NCBI GenBank assembly: GCA_015060045.1
Contig: SUZH01000008.1
Span: 1-64,000, forward strand
DNA: 64,000 nt
Source of the DNA: Rikenellaceae bacterium
GTDB taxonomy: Bacteria; Bacteroidota; Bacteroidia; Bacteroidales; Rikenellaceae
Direction of reading: 5' to 3'
The number at the start of each line of letters is the position of its first letter. The stretch's first letter is position 1. Below are positions 7,169 to 18,100 of this stretch, piece by piece. The notes under the pieces are model-generated. The model was not told the DNA's origin, searched no databases, and worked only from the letters and a program-made list of their open reading frames with translations. A program made the position numbers and the translations under genes.

Positions 7169-9250
7169 ATGATAAAGAGACAACTACTGACGCTGCTTTT
7201 TGCCTGCACTTTCGCGGGTGGCCTTTTCGCGCAACAGCCTTGGTTTAAGGATCGCGATCTGACCCTGACGGGTGTCTACTACTACCCCGAGCATTGGGAG
7301 GATAGCCAGTGGGAGCGTGATCTGAAGCAGATCCGCGACCTGGGTTTCGAGTTTGTGCACTTTGCCGAGTTCGCCTGGGCGCAGTTGGAGCCTGAAGAGG
7401 GTAAGTATGACTTCGCCTGGCTGGATCGTGCCGTGGCGCTGGCTGCCAAGTATGATCTGAAGGTGATCATGTGTACCTCGACCGCAACGCCGCCCGTTTG
7501 GCTCAGCCGTAAATACCCCGAAATCCTGGTGCGTAATGAGCAGGGTATTGCGCTGGATCACGGTGCGCGTCAGCACGCTTCGTTCGCTTCGCCCCTCTAC
7601 CGCGAGTTGGCCTACAAGATGATCGAGAAGCTGGCCGAGCACTACGGTTCGGATCCGCGCATCATCGGCTGGCAGCTCGATAACGAGCCGGCCGTGCAGT
7701 TTGACTACAACCCGAAGGCCGAGTTGGGCTATCGCGATTTTCTGCGTAAGAAGTACAACAACGATATCCAGGCGCTGAATGCTGCCTGGGGCACCTCGTT
7801 CTGGAGTGAGGTCTACTCCTCATTCGATGAGATTACCCTTCCCAAACCTGCCCAGATGTTCATGAATCACCACCAGATTCTGGACTATCGCCGTTTTGCA
7901 GCAGCCCAGACCAACGAGTTCTTGGATGCACAGTGCTTATTAATAAAGAAGTATGCCAAGAATCAGTGGGTGACGACGAACTACATCCCCAACTACGAGG
8001 AGGGCCATATCGGTGGCAGCCCTACGTTTGATTTTCAGTGCTACACGCGTTATATGGTATATGGTGATAACGAGGGTATCGGTCGTCGCGGTTATCGCGT
8101 CGGTAATCCGCTGCGTATCGCCCTGGCCAACGACTTCTTCCGCCCGATTCAGGGAACCTATGGCGTGATGGAGTTGCAGCCCGGTCAGGTAAATTGGGGC
8201 ACGATCAACCCGCAGCCGCTGCCGGGTGCTGTGCGCCTCTGGCTGTGGAGCGTCTTTGCCGGTGGCAGCGACTTTATCTGCACCTACCGCTATCGTCAGC
8301 CCCTCTTTGGCACGGAGCAGTACCACTACGGTATTGTCGGTACGGATGGCGTGACGGTGACGCCGGGTGGTCATGAGTACGCGCAATTTATGCGCGAGAT
8401 CAAGTCGCTGCGCGGGCAGGTAGGTGAGCGTGAGGCGAAGCCCGCCGACTATACGGCTCGTCGCACGGCGATTCTCTTCAACCACGAAAATTCGTGGAGC
8501 ATCGAGCGCCAAAAGCAGAATGCGACGTGGAACACGATGGGCCATATCGAGAAGTACTACCGCACGCTGAAGTCGTTTGGTGCGCCTGTCGATTTTATCA
8601 CCGAGGCAAAAGATTTTACGGATTATCGCGTCATGATCGTGCCGGCGTATCAGCTGGCAGATAAGGCGCTGGTGGATCGTTGGATCGCCTACGTGAAGCA
8701 GGGCGGAAATCTGGTTGTCACCTGCCGTACGGCGCAGAAGGATCGCTATGGTCGTCTGCCCGAAGCTCCGTTTGGTTCGATGATCGATCCTCTGACGGGC
8801 AACGAGATGGAGTTCTACGACCTGCTGCTTCCCGAGGATAAGGGCGTGGTCGAGATGGATGGCAAGCGCTATGCCTGGAATACCTGGGGTGAGATTCTGA
8901 AGCCCGGTAAGGGCGTTCAGGTGTGGGCTACCTACGACGAGGAGTTCTATGCCGGTAAGCCCGCCATCACGAGTCGTCGCCTGGGACGCGGTACGGTGAC
9001 CTATGTGGGCGTCGATAGCGCCGACGGCTCGCTCGAAAGAGAGGTGCTGAAGAAGCTCTATGCCGAGCTGGAGATTCCGGTGATGGATCTTCCCTATGGC
9101 GTGACGATGGAGTATCGCAACGGTATGGGTATTGTGCTTAATTACAGCGATAGACCCTATCGTTTCGAGCTTCCGAAGGGGGCTAAGAAGTTGATCGGCG
9201 AAGAGGCGATTCCCACGGCAGGCGTCCTGGTTTTCTCGATTGCCGAATAA
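7169..9250 (+). CDS. GH42-type beta-galactosidase
   Basis: Start moved to MIKRQLL (signal peptide); GVYYYPEHWEDSQWERDLKQIRDLGFEFVHFAEFAWAQLEPEEGKYDFAWLD, WQLDNEP catalytic region. Confidence 0.92.
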   Translation: MIKRQLLTLLFACTFAGGLFAQQPWFKDRDLTLTGVYYYPEHWEDSQWERDLKQIRDLGFEFVHFAEFAWAQLEPEEGKYDFAWLDRAVALAAKYDLKVIMCTSTATPPVWLSRKYPEILVRNEQGIALDHGARQHASFASPLYRELAYKMIEKLAEHYGSDPRIIGWQLDNEPAVQFDYNPKAELGYRDFLRKKYNNDIQALNAAWGTSFWSEVYSSFDEITLPKPAQMFMNHHQILDYRRFAAAQTNEFLDAQCLLIKKYAKNQWVTTNYIPNYEEGHIGGSPTFDFQCYTRYMVYGDNEGIGRRGYRVGNPLRIALANDFFRPIQGTYGVMELQPGQVNWGTINPQPLPGAVRLWLWSVFAGGSDFICTYRYRQPLFGTEQYHYGIVGTDGVTVTPGGHEYAQFMREIKSLRGQVGEREAKPADYTARRTAILFNHENSWSIERQKQNATWNTMGHIEKYYRTLKSFGAPVDFITEAKDFTDYRVMIVPAYQLADKALVDRWIAYVKQGGNLVVTCRTAQKDRYGRLPEAPFGSMIDPLTGNEMEFYDLLLPEDKGVVEMDGKRYAWNTWGEILKPGKGVQVWATYDEEFYAGKPAITSRRLGRGTVTYVGVDSADGSLEREVLKKLYAELEIPVMDLPYGVTMEYRNGMGIVLNYSDRPYRFELPKGAKKLIGEEAIPTAGVLVFSIAE

Positions 9251-9287
9251 ATACAGATAACCAACCTTGAAACAACCCAACAGAACG

Positions 9288-12056
9288 ATGAAGAAGCTGT
9301 TACTTTTGATCCTTGCGATGATCGGCGTGTGGAGCGTGGAGGCTCAACCGACCGAACGCATCTATCTGAGTGGTACCGATGTCGAGCATCCTCGTACCTG
9401 GGACTTCTATTGTTCGGCCGGACAGAATAGCGGCGCATGGCGCACGATCCAGGTGCCGAGCTGCTGGGAGCAGCAGGGCTATGGTGCCTATACCTATGGC
9501 CGCTTTTACCGTACTAAGGGGTTGAAGCCGAGCACCGAGACGGGTCGTTACCGCACGACCTTCAAGGTGCCCAAGGGCGGCCATTACCGCCTCGTCTTCG
9601 AGGGCTCGATGACCGACACCCAGGTGTGGATCGACGGCAAGCAGGTTGGCCCTGTGCATCAGGGTGGCTTTACCGAATTTTCCTACGATGTGACCCCCTT
9701 CATTCGCCCCAACAAGGTGCAGATGCTGGAGGTGCTGGTCAGCAAGGAGTCGGCCAACGCGAGTGTGAATGAGGCGGAGCGCCGAGCCGATTGGTGGCTC
9801 TTTGGCGGTATCTATCGCCCCGTATATATCGAGGTGATGCCCAAGGCGCACATTAGCCATGTGGCGATCGATGCCCGTGCTACGGGTGAGATTTATGCCG
9901 AGGTGAAGGCTACGACGGATAGCCCCGTGTCGCTTTCGATCGATGGCGAAAAGGTGGCCTACAACGTCGAGAAGGGTTGCTGGATCTATCCCAACCCCAA
10001 GTTGTGGACCCCCGAAACACCGCACCTCTACAAGGCGACCTTTACGTTGGGCGAGGAGGGACATAGCGTGTCGTATAAGATTGGTTTCCGCACGATAGAA
10101 TTCCGCGCCAACGACGGTATTTATCTGAATGGTACGCGCCTGGTCGTGAAGGGTACGAATCGCCACTGCTTCCATCCCGAGACGGCTCGCGCCTTGAGCC
10201 CGGCCATGAGCCTGAAGGATGCGCAGCTCATCAAGGCGATGAATATGAACGCCGTGCGTAGTCACTACCCCTCGGATCGTCACTTCCTCGAGGTGTGCGA
10301 CTCGATCGGTCTGTTGTATTTCGACGAGCTGCCTGGCTGGCAGACCCGCTACGATAACGAGACGGCTGCCCGTATCGTGGAGGAGTTTATCGCCCGCGAT
10401 GTGAATTATCCCTCGATCTATATTTGGAGCAACGGTAACGAGGGCGGTTGGAATCGCTCGATCGACCACCGCTTTGCCGAACTCGATATCCAAAAACGCA
10501 AGGTGGTACACCCCTGGAGCGACTTCCAGGGCATTGATACCCACCACTATCCCGCCTATCAGACGGGCATCTACCGCCTGCAAAACGGTCAGCATGTCTT
10601 TATGCCTACGGAGTTCCTGCATGGGCGTTACGACCGTGGCCAGGGTGCCGCTTTGGAGGATATGTGGTCGCATTGGACGCGTTCGCCCCTCTTTGCGGGT
10701 GGCTACATTTGGGCCTACGTCGATGAGGCGATTCGTCGCACCGACCTGCCTACGGGTAACTCCGCAGGGAAGCACTTCGGCGAGCCGGGCTTCGATATCA
10801 AAGATTGCCTGCTCGACAGCGATGGCGCACATGGCCCTGACGGCTGTATGGATCCCTACCGCCAGAAGGAGGCGAGCTTCTATACGATCCGCGAGGTGTG
10901 GAGCCCGATCTACATCGACCGCCTCCATGTGAACCCCTCGTTCGATGGTCGCGTGCTGGTGTCGAACCGCTACCTCTTTACCAACCTGGCCGATTGCAGC
11001 ATGGCTTACCGTGTGAAGAGCTTTGCAGGTAAGGTGCTCGACGAAGGCAAGGTAGCGCTGCCGGCGATTGCCCCGGGCGAGAGTGCCTATGCGCGCTTCG
11101 AACTGCCCGCGCGTTTTGGCGAGGGTGATGTGCTGGAGCTTGTGGCGTATGATCACCACGGCATGGAGGTCTGCAACTGGACAGCTCCGATTCAGCGTGC
11201 CGATGCGCAGCAGATTGTCGGCAAGAGGGATCGCAACGCGAAGAAGATCACCTTCAACGAGCAGGGTATCTTCTCGGTGGATGGCCTCGTAGGCCCCTTC
11301 CCCGTGGGTATTGAGGTCGAGGTGCGCAACCACGCGGAGCGCACCGAGGCCGATGGTACGGTCGTGAATACCTTCTGGTACAAGGGCGGTATCGACAGCA
11401 TCGAGTGGCGACAAACGCCCGATGGCCTGTTGCACATGGATGCCGTGGTGCTCAACGATGAGCGCGGACACGGCATGCATCCCTTCCTCACGGCCGAGAG
11501 CCAGTGGGTGCTGGGTCTTACGTTTGAGTATCCCGAGGCGGTGGTGGATAGCGTGCGCTGGGTTGGTCGCGGTCCTTATCGCGTCTGGAAAAACCGCCTC
11601 AAGGGGCAGCATTTCGGCGCTTGGTCATTGGCCTATAACAATACGATTACGGGTAGTTACAACACCCCGAATCCGCCGCTCTATCCCGAGTTTAAGGGCT
11701 ATCGCAGCGATCTGCGCTGGATGGAGATGGTACCGAAAAAGGGTTGCCCGTGGCGTGTTTATACGCTCAACGAGGGGATGTATCTGCGCCTCTTCACGCC
11801 CGAAGAACCGGTAGATCAGACGGCCGGCGAGATGGGTGGTCTGCAGGAACTGCAGCCGCGTAAGCAGGAGAAGAGCATGGTCCCCTTCCCGGCAGGAGAT
11901 ATTTCGTTCCTGCTCTCGATTCCGCCGATCCAGAGCTACAAACCGCTCGAACAGCTGGGCCCCGAAAGCCAACCCTACAACATCCGCATTAAGCCCGGTG
12001 ATGATGGCTTCCGCATCCGCCTGGTGTTTGATTTTGATTCGGAGGAACGCATCTAA
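9288..12056 (+). CDS. GH2 family glycoside hydrolase (beta-galactosidase-like)
   Basis: Start moved to MKKLLLL (signal peptide); VKGTNRHCFHPETARA, SIYIWSNGNEGGWN acid/base region, PTEFLHGRYDRG. Confidence 0.9.
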   Translation: MKKLLLLILAMIGVWSVEAQPTERIYLSGTDVEHPRTWDFYCSAGQNSGAWRTIQVPSCWEQQGYGAYTYGRFYRTKGLKPSTETGRYRTTFKVPKGGHYRLVFEGSMTDTQVWIDGKQVGPVHQGGFTEFSYDVTPFIRPNKVQMLEVLVSKESANASVNEAERRADWWLFGGIYRPVYIEVMPKAHISHVAIDARATGEIYAEVKATTDSPVSLSIDGEKVAYNVEKGCWIYPNPKLWTPETPHLYKATFTLGEEGHSVSYKIGFRTIEFRANDGIYLNGTRLVVKGTNRHCFHPETARALSPAMSLKDAQLIKAMNMNAVRSHYPSDRHFLEVCDSIGLLYFDELPGWQTRYDNETAARIVEEFIARDVNYPSIYIWSNGNEGGWNRSIDHRFAELDIQKRKVVHPWSDFQGIDTHHYPAYQTGIYRLQNGQHVFMPTEFLHGRYDRGQGAALEDMWSHWTRSPLFAGGYIWAYVDEAIRRTDLPTGNSAGKHFGEPGFDIKDCLLDSDGAHGPDGCMDPYRQKEASFYTIREVWSPIYIDRLHVNPSFDGRVLVSNRYLFTNLADCSMAYRVKSFAGKVLDEGKVALPAIAPGESAYARFELPARFGEGDVLELVAYDHHGMEVCNWTAPIQRADAQQIVGKRDRNAKKITFNEQGIFSVDGLVGPFPVGIEVEVRNHAERTEADGTVVNTFWYKGGIDSIEWRQTPDGLLHMDAVVLNDERGHGMHPFLTAESQWVLGLTFEYPEAVVDSVRWVGRGPYRVWKNRLKGQHFGAWSLAYNNTITGSYNTPNPPLYPEFKGYRSDLRWMEMVPKKGCPWRVYTLNEGMYLRLFTPEEPVDQTAGEMGGLQELQPRKQEKSMVPFPAGDISFLLSIPPIQSYKPLEQLGPESQPYNIRIKPGDDGFRIRLVFDFDSEERI

Positions 12057-12071
12057 ACGATTGGATTGATT

Positions 12072-13694
12072 ATGAAGCAATTGTTGATGATATTGTTGGC
12101 CGTGTGCTCGGCGCTGACCCTCTCGGCGCAGGAGTCGCTGATCCTGCACTACGATTTCCGCGATGTGCAGGGCCATACGGTCGTGGATCAGAGTGCTTCG
12201 CACTTCGACGGCAAGCTGTGCGGCTCGGCCGTGGTGGATGCCGAGGGTATCTATCTTGGCAACGAGAACGGTTACCTTGATCTCGGCGAGGAGATTGGTA
12301 AGCGCCTGCAGCAGTCGCGCCAATTTACGGTGGCCGTGCGCTACAAGGTGGACAGTGAGGCTTCGCTCAAGGGGCAGGGCTACTTCCTGTGGGCCTTCTC
12401 GACCCTGGAGCTGAACACCTTCACCGAGGGTCGCTACCATGCCTACAAGCTCAACATCCAGCGAGCCGAGAACTCGGTGGGTGGCTGGAAGAACGAGACC
12501 TTGATGGATCTGGGTAAGGCCTCAGCGAAGGGCGAGTGGCAGTATGTGGTCTATACGCAGAACGATGACGAGGGCCGCTTGTTCCTCAATGGTCGCCTCG
12601 TAGCCTTCAACAACGCCATGTTCACGATGAGCGAGACCTTTCCCACGGAGGCTCCCCGCTATAATTGGATGGGGCGTGCTCCGTTTAAGGGCGACTCCTA
12701 TTTGAAGGGTGCGCACCTCGCGGATGTACGCATCTACACGACGGCGCTGACCGAAAAGGAGATTCGCATGCTCTACAACGAGGTGCAGCAGAGCGATTTG
12801 AGCCGTCACAACTTTATGTACACGGGGCAATCGAAGAACCGCCGTATCTTCAAGGTCGAGGGCGGCGAGATCGTGTGGCGCTACGACAACGTCGCAGGCC
12901 GTGGCGAGATCAGCGATGCCGTGCTGATGGATGACGGCCATATCCTGATCGCCGACCAATACGGCATTGCTGAGCTGGACGAGGCGGGTACCGAGCTTTG
13001 GCGCATGGAGGTTCCCAAGGGTACGGAGGTGCACACCGTGCAGCCCATCGGTACGGAGCATGTGGTTTATGTGCTGAATGCCAAGCCGGCCAAGGCGGTC
13101 GTGATGAACATCAAGAAGCAGAAGACCGTGCAGGAGTTTGAACTGCCCTACGAGGAGAAGGGTAGCGTGCATGGGCAATTCCGCAACGCCCGCCTCACGC
13201 GCCGGGGTACGCTCCTCGTATCGAATATGGCGATGGGCTTCGTGGCCGAATATACGGCTAAAGGCAAGGAGCTCAATCGCTGGGAGCTCTTCGGCCCCTG
13301 GTCGGCTACGGAGCTCGAGAACGGTAATATCCTCATGGTGGGTCGCAAGGGTCCCGTGAAGGAGATTACGCGCGAGGGCGAGGTGGTTTGGGAGACCGAT
13401 GCCGTGAAGTTCGGGCTGAAGAATCCGCAGAAGGCCTATCGTCTGAAGAATGGAAATATGGTGATTACCAATTGGTTCAATGAGTGGAACAAGCAGGATG
13501 TGGCGACCTTTAACCCACGTCGTGCTCCGCTTCAGATGATCGAGCTCACGCCCGATGAAAAGGTCGTGTGGGAGGTCTCCTCGTGGTCGGAGGATAAGAA
13601 CTTAGGCCCTGCAACCACCTTCCAACTGCTGGATGAGCCGGTGGTGCGCAGTGCGTGTCGATTTGGAAAATTTGGAGATAAAACGAAAAAATAG
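12072..13694 (+). CDS. Secreted LamG/concanavalin-like plus beta-propeller protein
   Basis: Signal peptide; N-terminal LamG-type LILHYDFRDVQGHTVVDQSASHFDGKLCG..LADVRIYTTALTEKEI; C-terminal repeats such as GGEIVWRYDNVAGRGEISDAVLMDDGHILIADQYGIAELD. Confidence 0.7.
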   Translation: MKQLLMILLAVCSALTLSAQESLILHYDFRDVQGHTVVDQSASHFDGKLCGSAVVDAEGIYLGNENGYLDLGEEIGKRLQQSRQFTVAVRYKVDSEASLKGQGYFLWAFSTLELNTFTEGRYHAYKLNIQRAENSVGGWKNETLMDLGKASAKGEWQYVVYTQNDDEGRLFLNGRLVAFNNAMFTMSETFPTEAPRYNWMGRAPFKGDSYLKGAHLADVRIYTTALTEKEIRMLYNEVQQSDLSRHNFMYTGQSKNRRIFKVEGGEIVWRYDNVAGRGEISDAVLMDDGHILIADQYGIAELDEAGTELWRMEVPKGTEVHTVQPIGTEHVVYVLNAKPAKAVVMNIKKQKTVQEFELPYEEKGSVHGQFRNARLTRRGTLLVSNMAMGFVAEYTAKGKELNRWELFGPWSATELENGNILMVGRKGPVKEITREGEVVWETDAVKFGLKNPQKAYRLKNGNMVITNWFNEWNKQDVATFNPRRAPLQMIELTPDEKVVWEVSSWSEDKNLGPATTFQLLDEPVVRSACRFGKFGDKTKK

Positions 13695-13700
13695 TCAGCT

Positions 13701-14939
13701 ATGAAACGAATGTTATTGCTCGCGGTTGCGCTATGCACCGCATGGGGCGTGACGGCACAACCCCGTCTGCATGTCGGCCCGAATGAGCCGATTGGCGAGC
13801 CCGTAGGTATCAACAAGGGGCGTGTGGCTTGGATTCATAACCCGGGTGTTGCGACCTGGGACGGCGAGACGGGCTTCTGGGTTGAGGAGCGTTGGAACGA
13901 CCAGCAGAAGGCGGACGCGATGGTGCGCCAGGCGGTGATGACCCTGGCCGGCAAAAAGTCGCCGAAGGCTGCCTGGAAGGCACTCTTCAAGAACTTCAAC
14001 CAGCGCCACGGCAAGGGCAATGTGGGCTATAAGGAGGGTGAGAAGATCGCTATCAAGCTCAACATGAACAACGCCATTACCCACCGCGAGACGATCGAGC
14101 TGAACTCGTCGCCCTATGTGACGCTGGCGCTGCTGCGCTCGCTCATTGGCGATGGCGGCGTGCGTGAGGAGGATGTGATCGTCTGCGAGCCGAGCCGTGC
14201 CATTACGGATAGTATCTACAACCGTTGCCACCGCGAGTTCCCCGAGGTGGTCTTCATCGACAACCTCGGTGGCGAGGGTCGTCTCAAGTGCGAGTACTAC
14301 CCCGAGCAGCTGAAATATTCGGTCGATAACGGTAAGATGGCGCGCGGCCTGGCCAAGTGCATCGTCGATTCGGAGTACCTGATTAACTCGGCCCTCTTGA
14401 AGACCCACAAGGGTCCGGGCGTGACGCTCACGGCCAAAAATTGGTACGGTGCAACCGATATCAACCTCATGTGGCGCATGAATGCCCACAACGGCATCAG
14501 CCCCGATAAGCGCCACGGCAAGCCGAGCTACAAGACGATGGTCGATTGGATCGGCCACAAGGACCTCGGTCAGAAGTGCCTCTTGTTCCTCATCGACGGC
14601 ACCTATGGCAGCCGCGATGTGAACGGTGCTCCCGCGCCGAAGTGGCAGAAGGCCCCCTTCAACGGCGAGTGGTGCTGCTCGATCATCGTTTCGCAGGACC
14701 CCTTGGCGTGCGATGTGGTGGGTATGGATCTCTTGATTCACGAGTGGCCCGAGTTCGGTAGTTTCAACTACTGCGACGAGTACCTGCGCGAGGCAGCGAT
14801 GATCCCCCATCCGGTGACTGGCGTAACCTACGATCCGGAGCGCGACGGCGAGCCTTTGACTGCCCCGCTCGGTTTGATGGAGCACGCCGACAAAAATCGA
14901 AACTACACGAAGCTGGATGTAGTTTATGTGAAGCAGTAA
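13701..14939 (+). CDS. Secreted DUF362 domain protein
   Basis: Signal peptide; KIAIKLNMNN, LINSALLKTHKGPGVTLTAKNWYGATD, DPLACDVVGMDLL resemble DUF362. Confidence 0.7.
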   Translation: MKRMLLLAVALCTAWGVTAQPRLHVGPNEPIGEPVGINKGRVAWIHNPGVATWDGETGFWVEERWNDQQKADAMVRQAVMTLAGKKSPKAAWKALFKNFNQRHGKGNVGYKEGEKIAIKLNMNNAITHRETIELNSSPYVTLALLRSLIGDGGVREEDVIVCEPSRAITDSIYNRCHREFPEVVFIDNLGGEGRLKCEYYPEQLKYSVDNGKMARGLAKCIVDSEYLINSALLKTHKGPGVTLTAKNWYGATDINLMWRMNAHNGISPDKRHGKPSYKTMVDWIGHKDLGQKCLLFLIDGTYGSRDVNGAPAPKWQKAPFNGEWCCSIIVSQDPLACDVVGMDLLIHEWPEFGSFNYCDEYLREAAMIPHPVTGVTYDPERDGEPLTAPLGLMEHADKNRNYTKLDVVYVKQ

Positions 14940-15143
14940 ATGTGCGCGAAATAGGCTAAAAAACGGATGGGTAAAATCAGAATAACAAAAAAAATAGCAG
15001 AAACACAAAAATAATTATCAAAACATGCGAAAAATTGTACTTTTTTGCTTAATTTTACTTTAGTAAATCACGCTAAGGGAGCATTAGGCAGAGGCGTGCA
15101 AAATTCGATAACTAACCTATTTACTAACTTAATAACTTTACGT

Positions 15144-18100
15144 ATGAAAGACAGAATTACAAGTCTGTTAGTCCGTTTCTCAAAACGGGCGTTCTTCGTC
15201 GCTTTGTTCTCAGTCTTGGCTATTGGTGCCATGGCGCAAAGCAAGTCCGTCTCGGGTACCGTGCTTGATAAGGCAGGGGAGTCCGTTATTGGCGCAAGTG
15301 TGGTAGTTAAGGGTACTACGATCGGTACTACCACCGGCGTTGACGGTAAGTTTACGCTTCAGAGCGTGCCCAACAACGGTACGCTGGAGGTGAGCTTCCT
15401 CGGTTACAAGACCGTGGAGGTTGCAGTTAACGGCCGCACGGCTTTTGAGGTTGTCCTCGAGGAGGATGCCGCTCAGCTCGATGAGGTTGTGGTTGTTGGT
15501 TACGGCGTGATGAAGAAGAGCGACGTGACGGGTGCTGTGGCACGTGTTACGTCGGAGGAGCTTACGAAGCGCCCCGTGAACAACGCATTCGAGGCTATGC
15601 AGGGTAAGATCGCCGGTGTGGATATCACCTCGAGCGAGCGCCCCGGTACGCTGGGTTCGGTTCGCATCCGTGGTGAGCGTTCGATCACGGCTTCGTCGTC
15701 GCCCCTCTACGTAGTAGACGGTGTGCCCCTGTCGGCCGGTGGTATCGAGACGATCAACCCGCGCGACATCGAGTCGATCGACGTACTGAAGGATGCTTCG
15801 TCGACCGCTATCTACGGTTCGCGTGGTGCCAACGGTGTTATCCTCGTGACGACGAAGCGCGGTAAGGCCGGTCAGCTCTCGCTGAACTACTCGGGTACGG
15901 TAACCCTGGAGAAGCTGATTGACAAGTCGCCTTCGATGTCGGCAAGCGACTACATCACGTGGCGTCGTTGGGCTTACCACAACAGCAACGAGGAGCTTTA
16001 TCCGCGTGGTGACGAGCCGAACTATGCAAAGGACCAGGATTACTTCTCGGGTGATGACTGGGCTTTGGCTAACATCAACAAGGGCTGGGAAGGTGGCAGC
16101 TGGGATGGTTCGAAGGTTTCGAACACCGATTGGGCTGACATGGTAACCCAGACCGGTGTGACGCACGAGCACACGATCAGCGGTAGCGCCGGTAATGAGA
16201 CCGCTCAGGCCTTCTTCTCGGTTGGTTACCTGAACAATCAGGGTACGCAGAAGGGTCAGGAGTACGAGCGTTACAACTTCGCTATGTCGGTTGACCTGCA
16301 GGTGAAGCCTTGGTTCAAGTTAGGTGGTTCGATCAACGGTTCGTGGTCGGTTCAGGACTACGGTTACTCGCGTACCGGTCAGTCGTCGAGCTCGGGCCCC
16401 GTCGATGTCTACAACGCATCGAAGGCTCTGCCGCGCTACACGGTTCCCTATGATGCTCAGGGTGATATCATAACGAACCCCGGTGGTTCTACGACGAATG
16501 CTTACACGGTGATCGACGAGTGGAAGAAGTCGAAGGATAACCGCCAGACCTTCCGCGCACTGGGTAGCTTCTACGGTTTGTTCGATTTCGGTAAGATGTG
16601 GCAGCCGCTGGAGGGCCTGACCTACAAGATTTCGTTCGGTCCCGACTTCCGTCACTATCGTCAGGGTATCTTCATCAGCAAGGATTCGGCTGTGAAGATG
16701 GGTTCGAAGAACTACGCTAAGCAGGGTACGAACCGCTACCTGGCTTGGACGCTGGACAACCAGATCAACTACAACCGTACGTTCAACAAGCATACGGTAG
16801 GTGTAACGTTGCTGCAGACCGCTTCGAAGTTCAGCAACGAGAGCAACTCGCAGAGCGCTAACGCTATCCCGAACGAGCAGTTCGAGTGGTACAACATGGG
16901 TAGCGTGGATATTACCGATGCTGCAACCTATGGCGCAGGTATGGGTACGGGTCTCTCGGAGAACCAGCTGACCTCGTACATGGCTCGTGTAAACTACTCG
17001 TTCGACAACCGCTACCTCTTGACCGTATCGGGTCGTTATGATGGTGCTTCGGTGCTGGCAAAGGGTAACAAGTGGTCGTTCTTCCCCTCGGCTGCCCTCG
17101 GTTGGCGTATCGACCAGGAGCAGTTCATGCAGGATGCTTCGTGGATCAACCAGTTGAAGCTTCGCGTTGGTTTCGGTGCAACGGGTAATGCCGCTGTAGG
17201 TGCCTATAAGACTCTGGGTCTGATTCAGGACTTCTTCGTACCGTTCGGTGCAACGGCCGTTCCGGGTTACGCCACCAACGAGCCCTACTACACGTCGGGT
17301 AGCGTTCAGATGGCCAACAAGGAGCTGGGCTGGGAGAAGACCACGCAGTATAACTATGGTGTTGACTTCGACTTCTTCGACGGTCGCATCGGTGGTACGT
17401 TGGATGTTTACCACTCGAAGACGACGGATCTGTTGCTCAACATGACGATCCCGACCCTGACCGGTTTCTCGTCGACGCTGGCTAACATCGGTGCTACGAA
17501 GAACTTTGGTGTTGACCTGTCGCTGAACCTCGTTCCCGTTCGCACGAAGAACTTCGAGTGGATTTCGACCATCAACGCTGCTTACCAGAAGGACGAGATC
17601 GTTGAGTTGGCTAACGGCAAGCAGGACGATATCGGTAACAAGTGGTTCATCGGTGAGTCGATCAACGTACACTTCGGTATCGAGAATGACGGTCTGTGGC
17701 AGTACGGTGACGAGGAGGAGATGGCCAAGTTCAACGCTAACGGTGAGGACTTCGAGCCCGGTAAGGTTAAGCCGGTTGACCAGAATGGTGACTACAAGAT
17801 CGACGACTCGGACCGTAAGATCCTTGGTAACAAGAACCCGAAGTTCGTATTGGGTTGGTCGAATACCTTCGCTTGGAAGGGTCTTGAGCTGGGTATCGAG
17901 ATGTATGGTCGCTTCGGCTACATGGTAAGCGCCGGTGCTGAGGGTCAGCTCGGTATGTACAACCAGCGTGAGATCGACTACTGGACGCCCGATAACCCGA
18001 ATGCCGATTATCAGAAGCCTATCTACAGCCAGTCGGGTGGTGATGCTTACTCAAGCCTGCTCGGTCTGAAGAAGGCATCGTTCCTTAAGCTGCGCAACAT

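Noticed and set aside
9300-11612. 770 aa minus-strand ORF antisense to GH2
   Set aside because: Lies inside a clear GH2 coding frame; translation is rich in H, R, L and I with no domain pattern; typical antisense shadow of biased codon usage.
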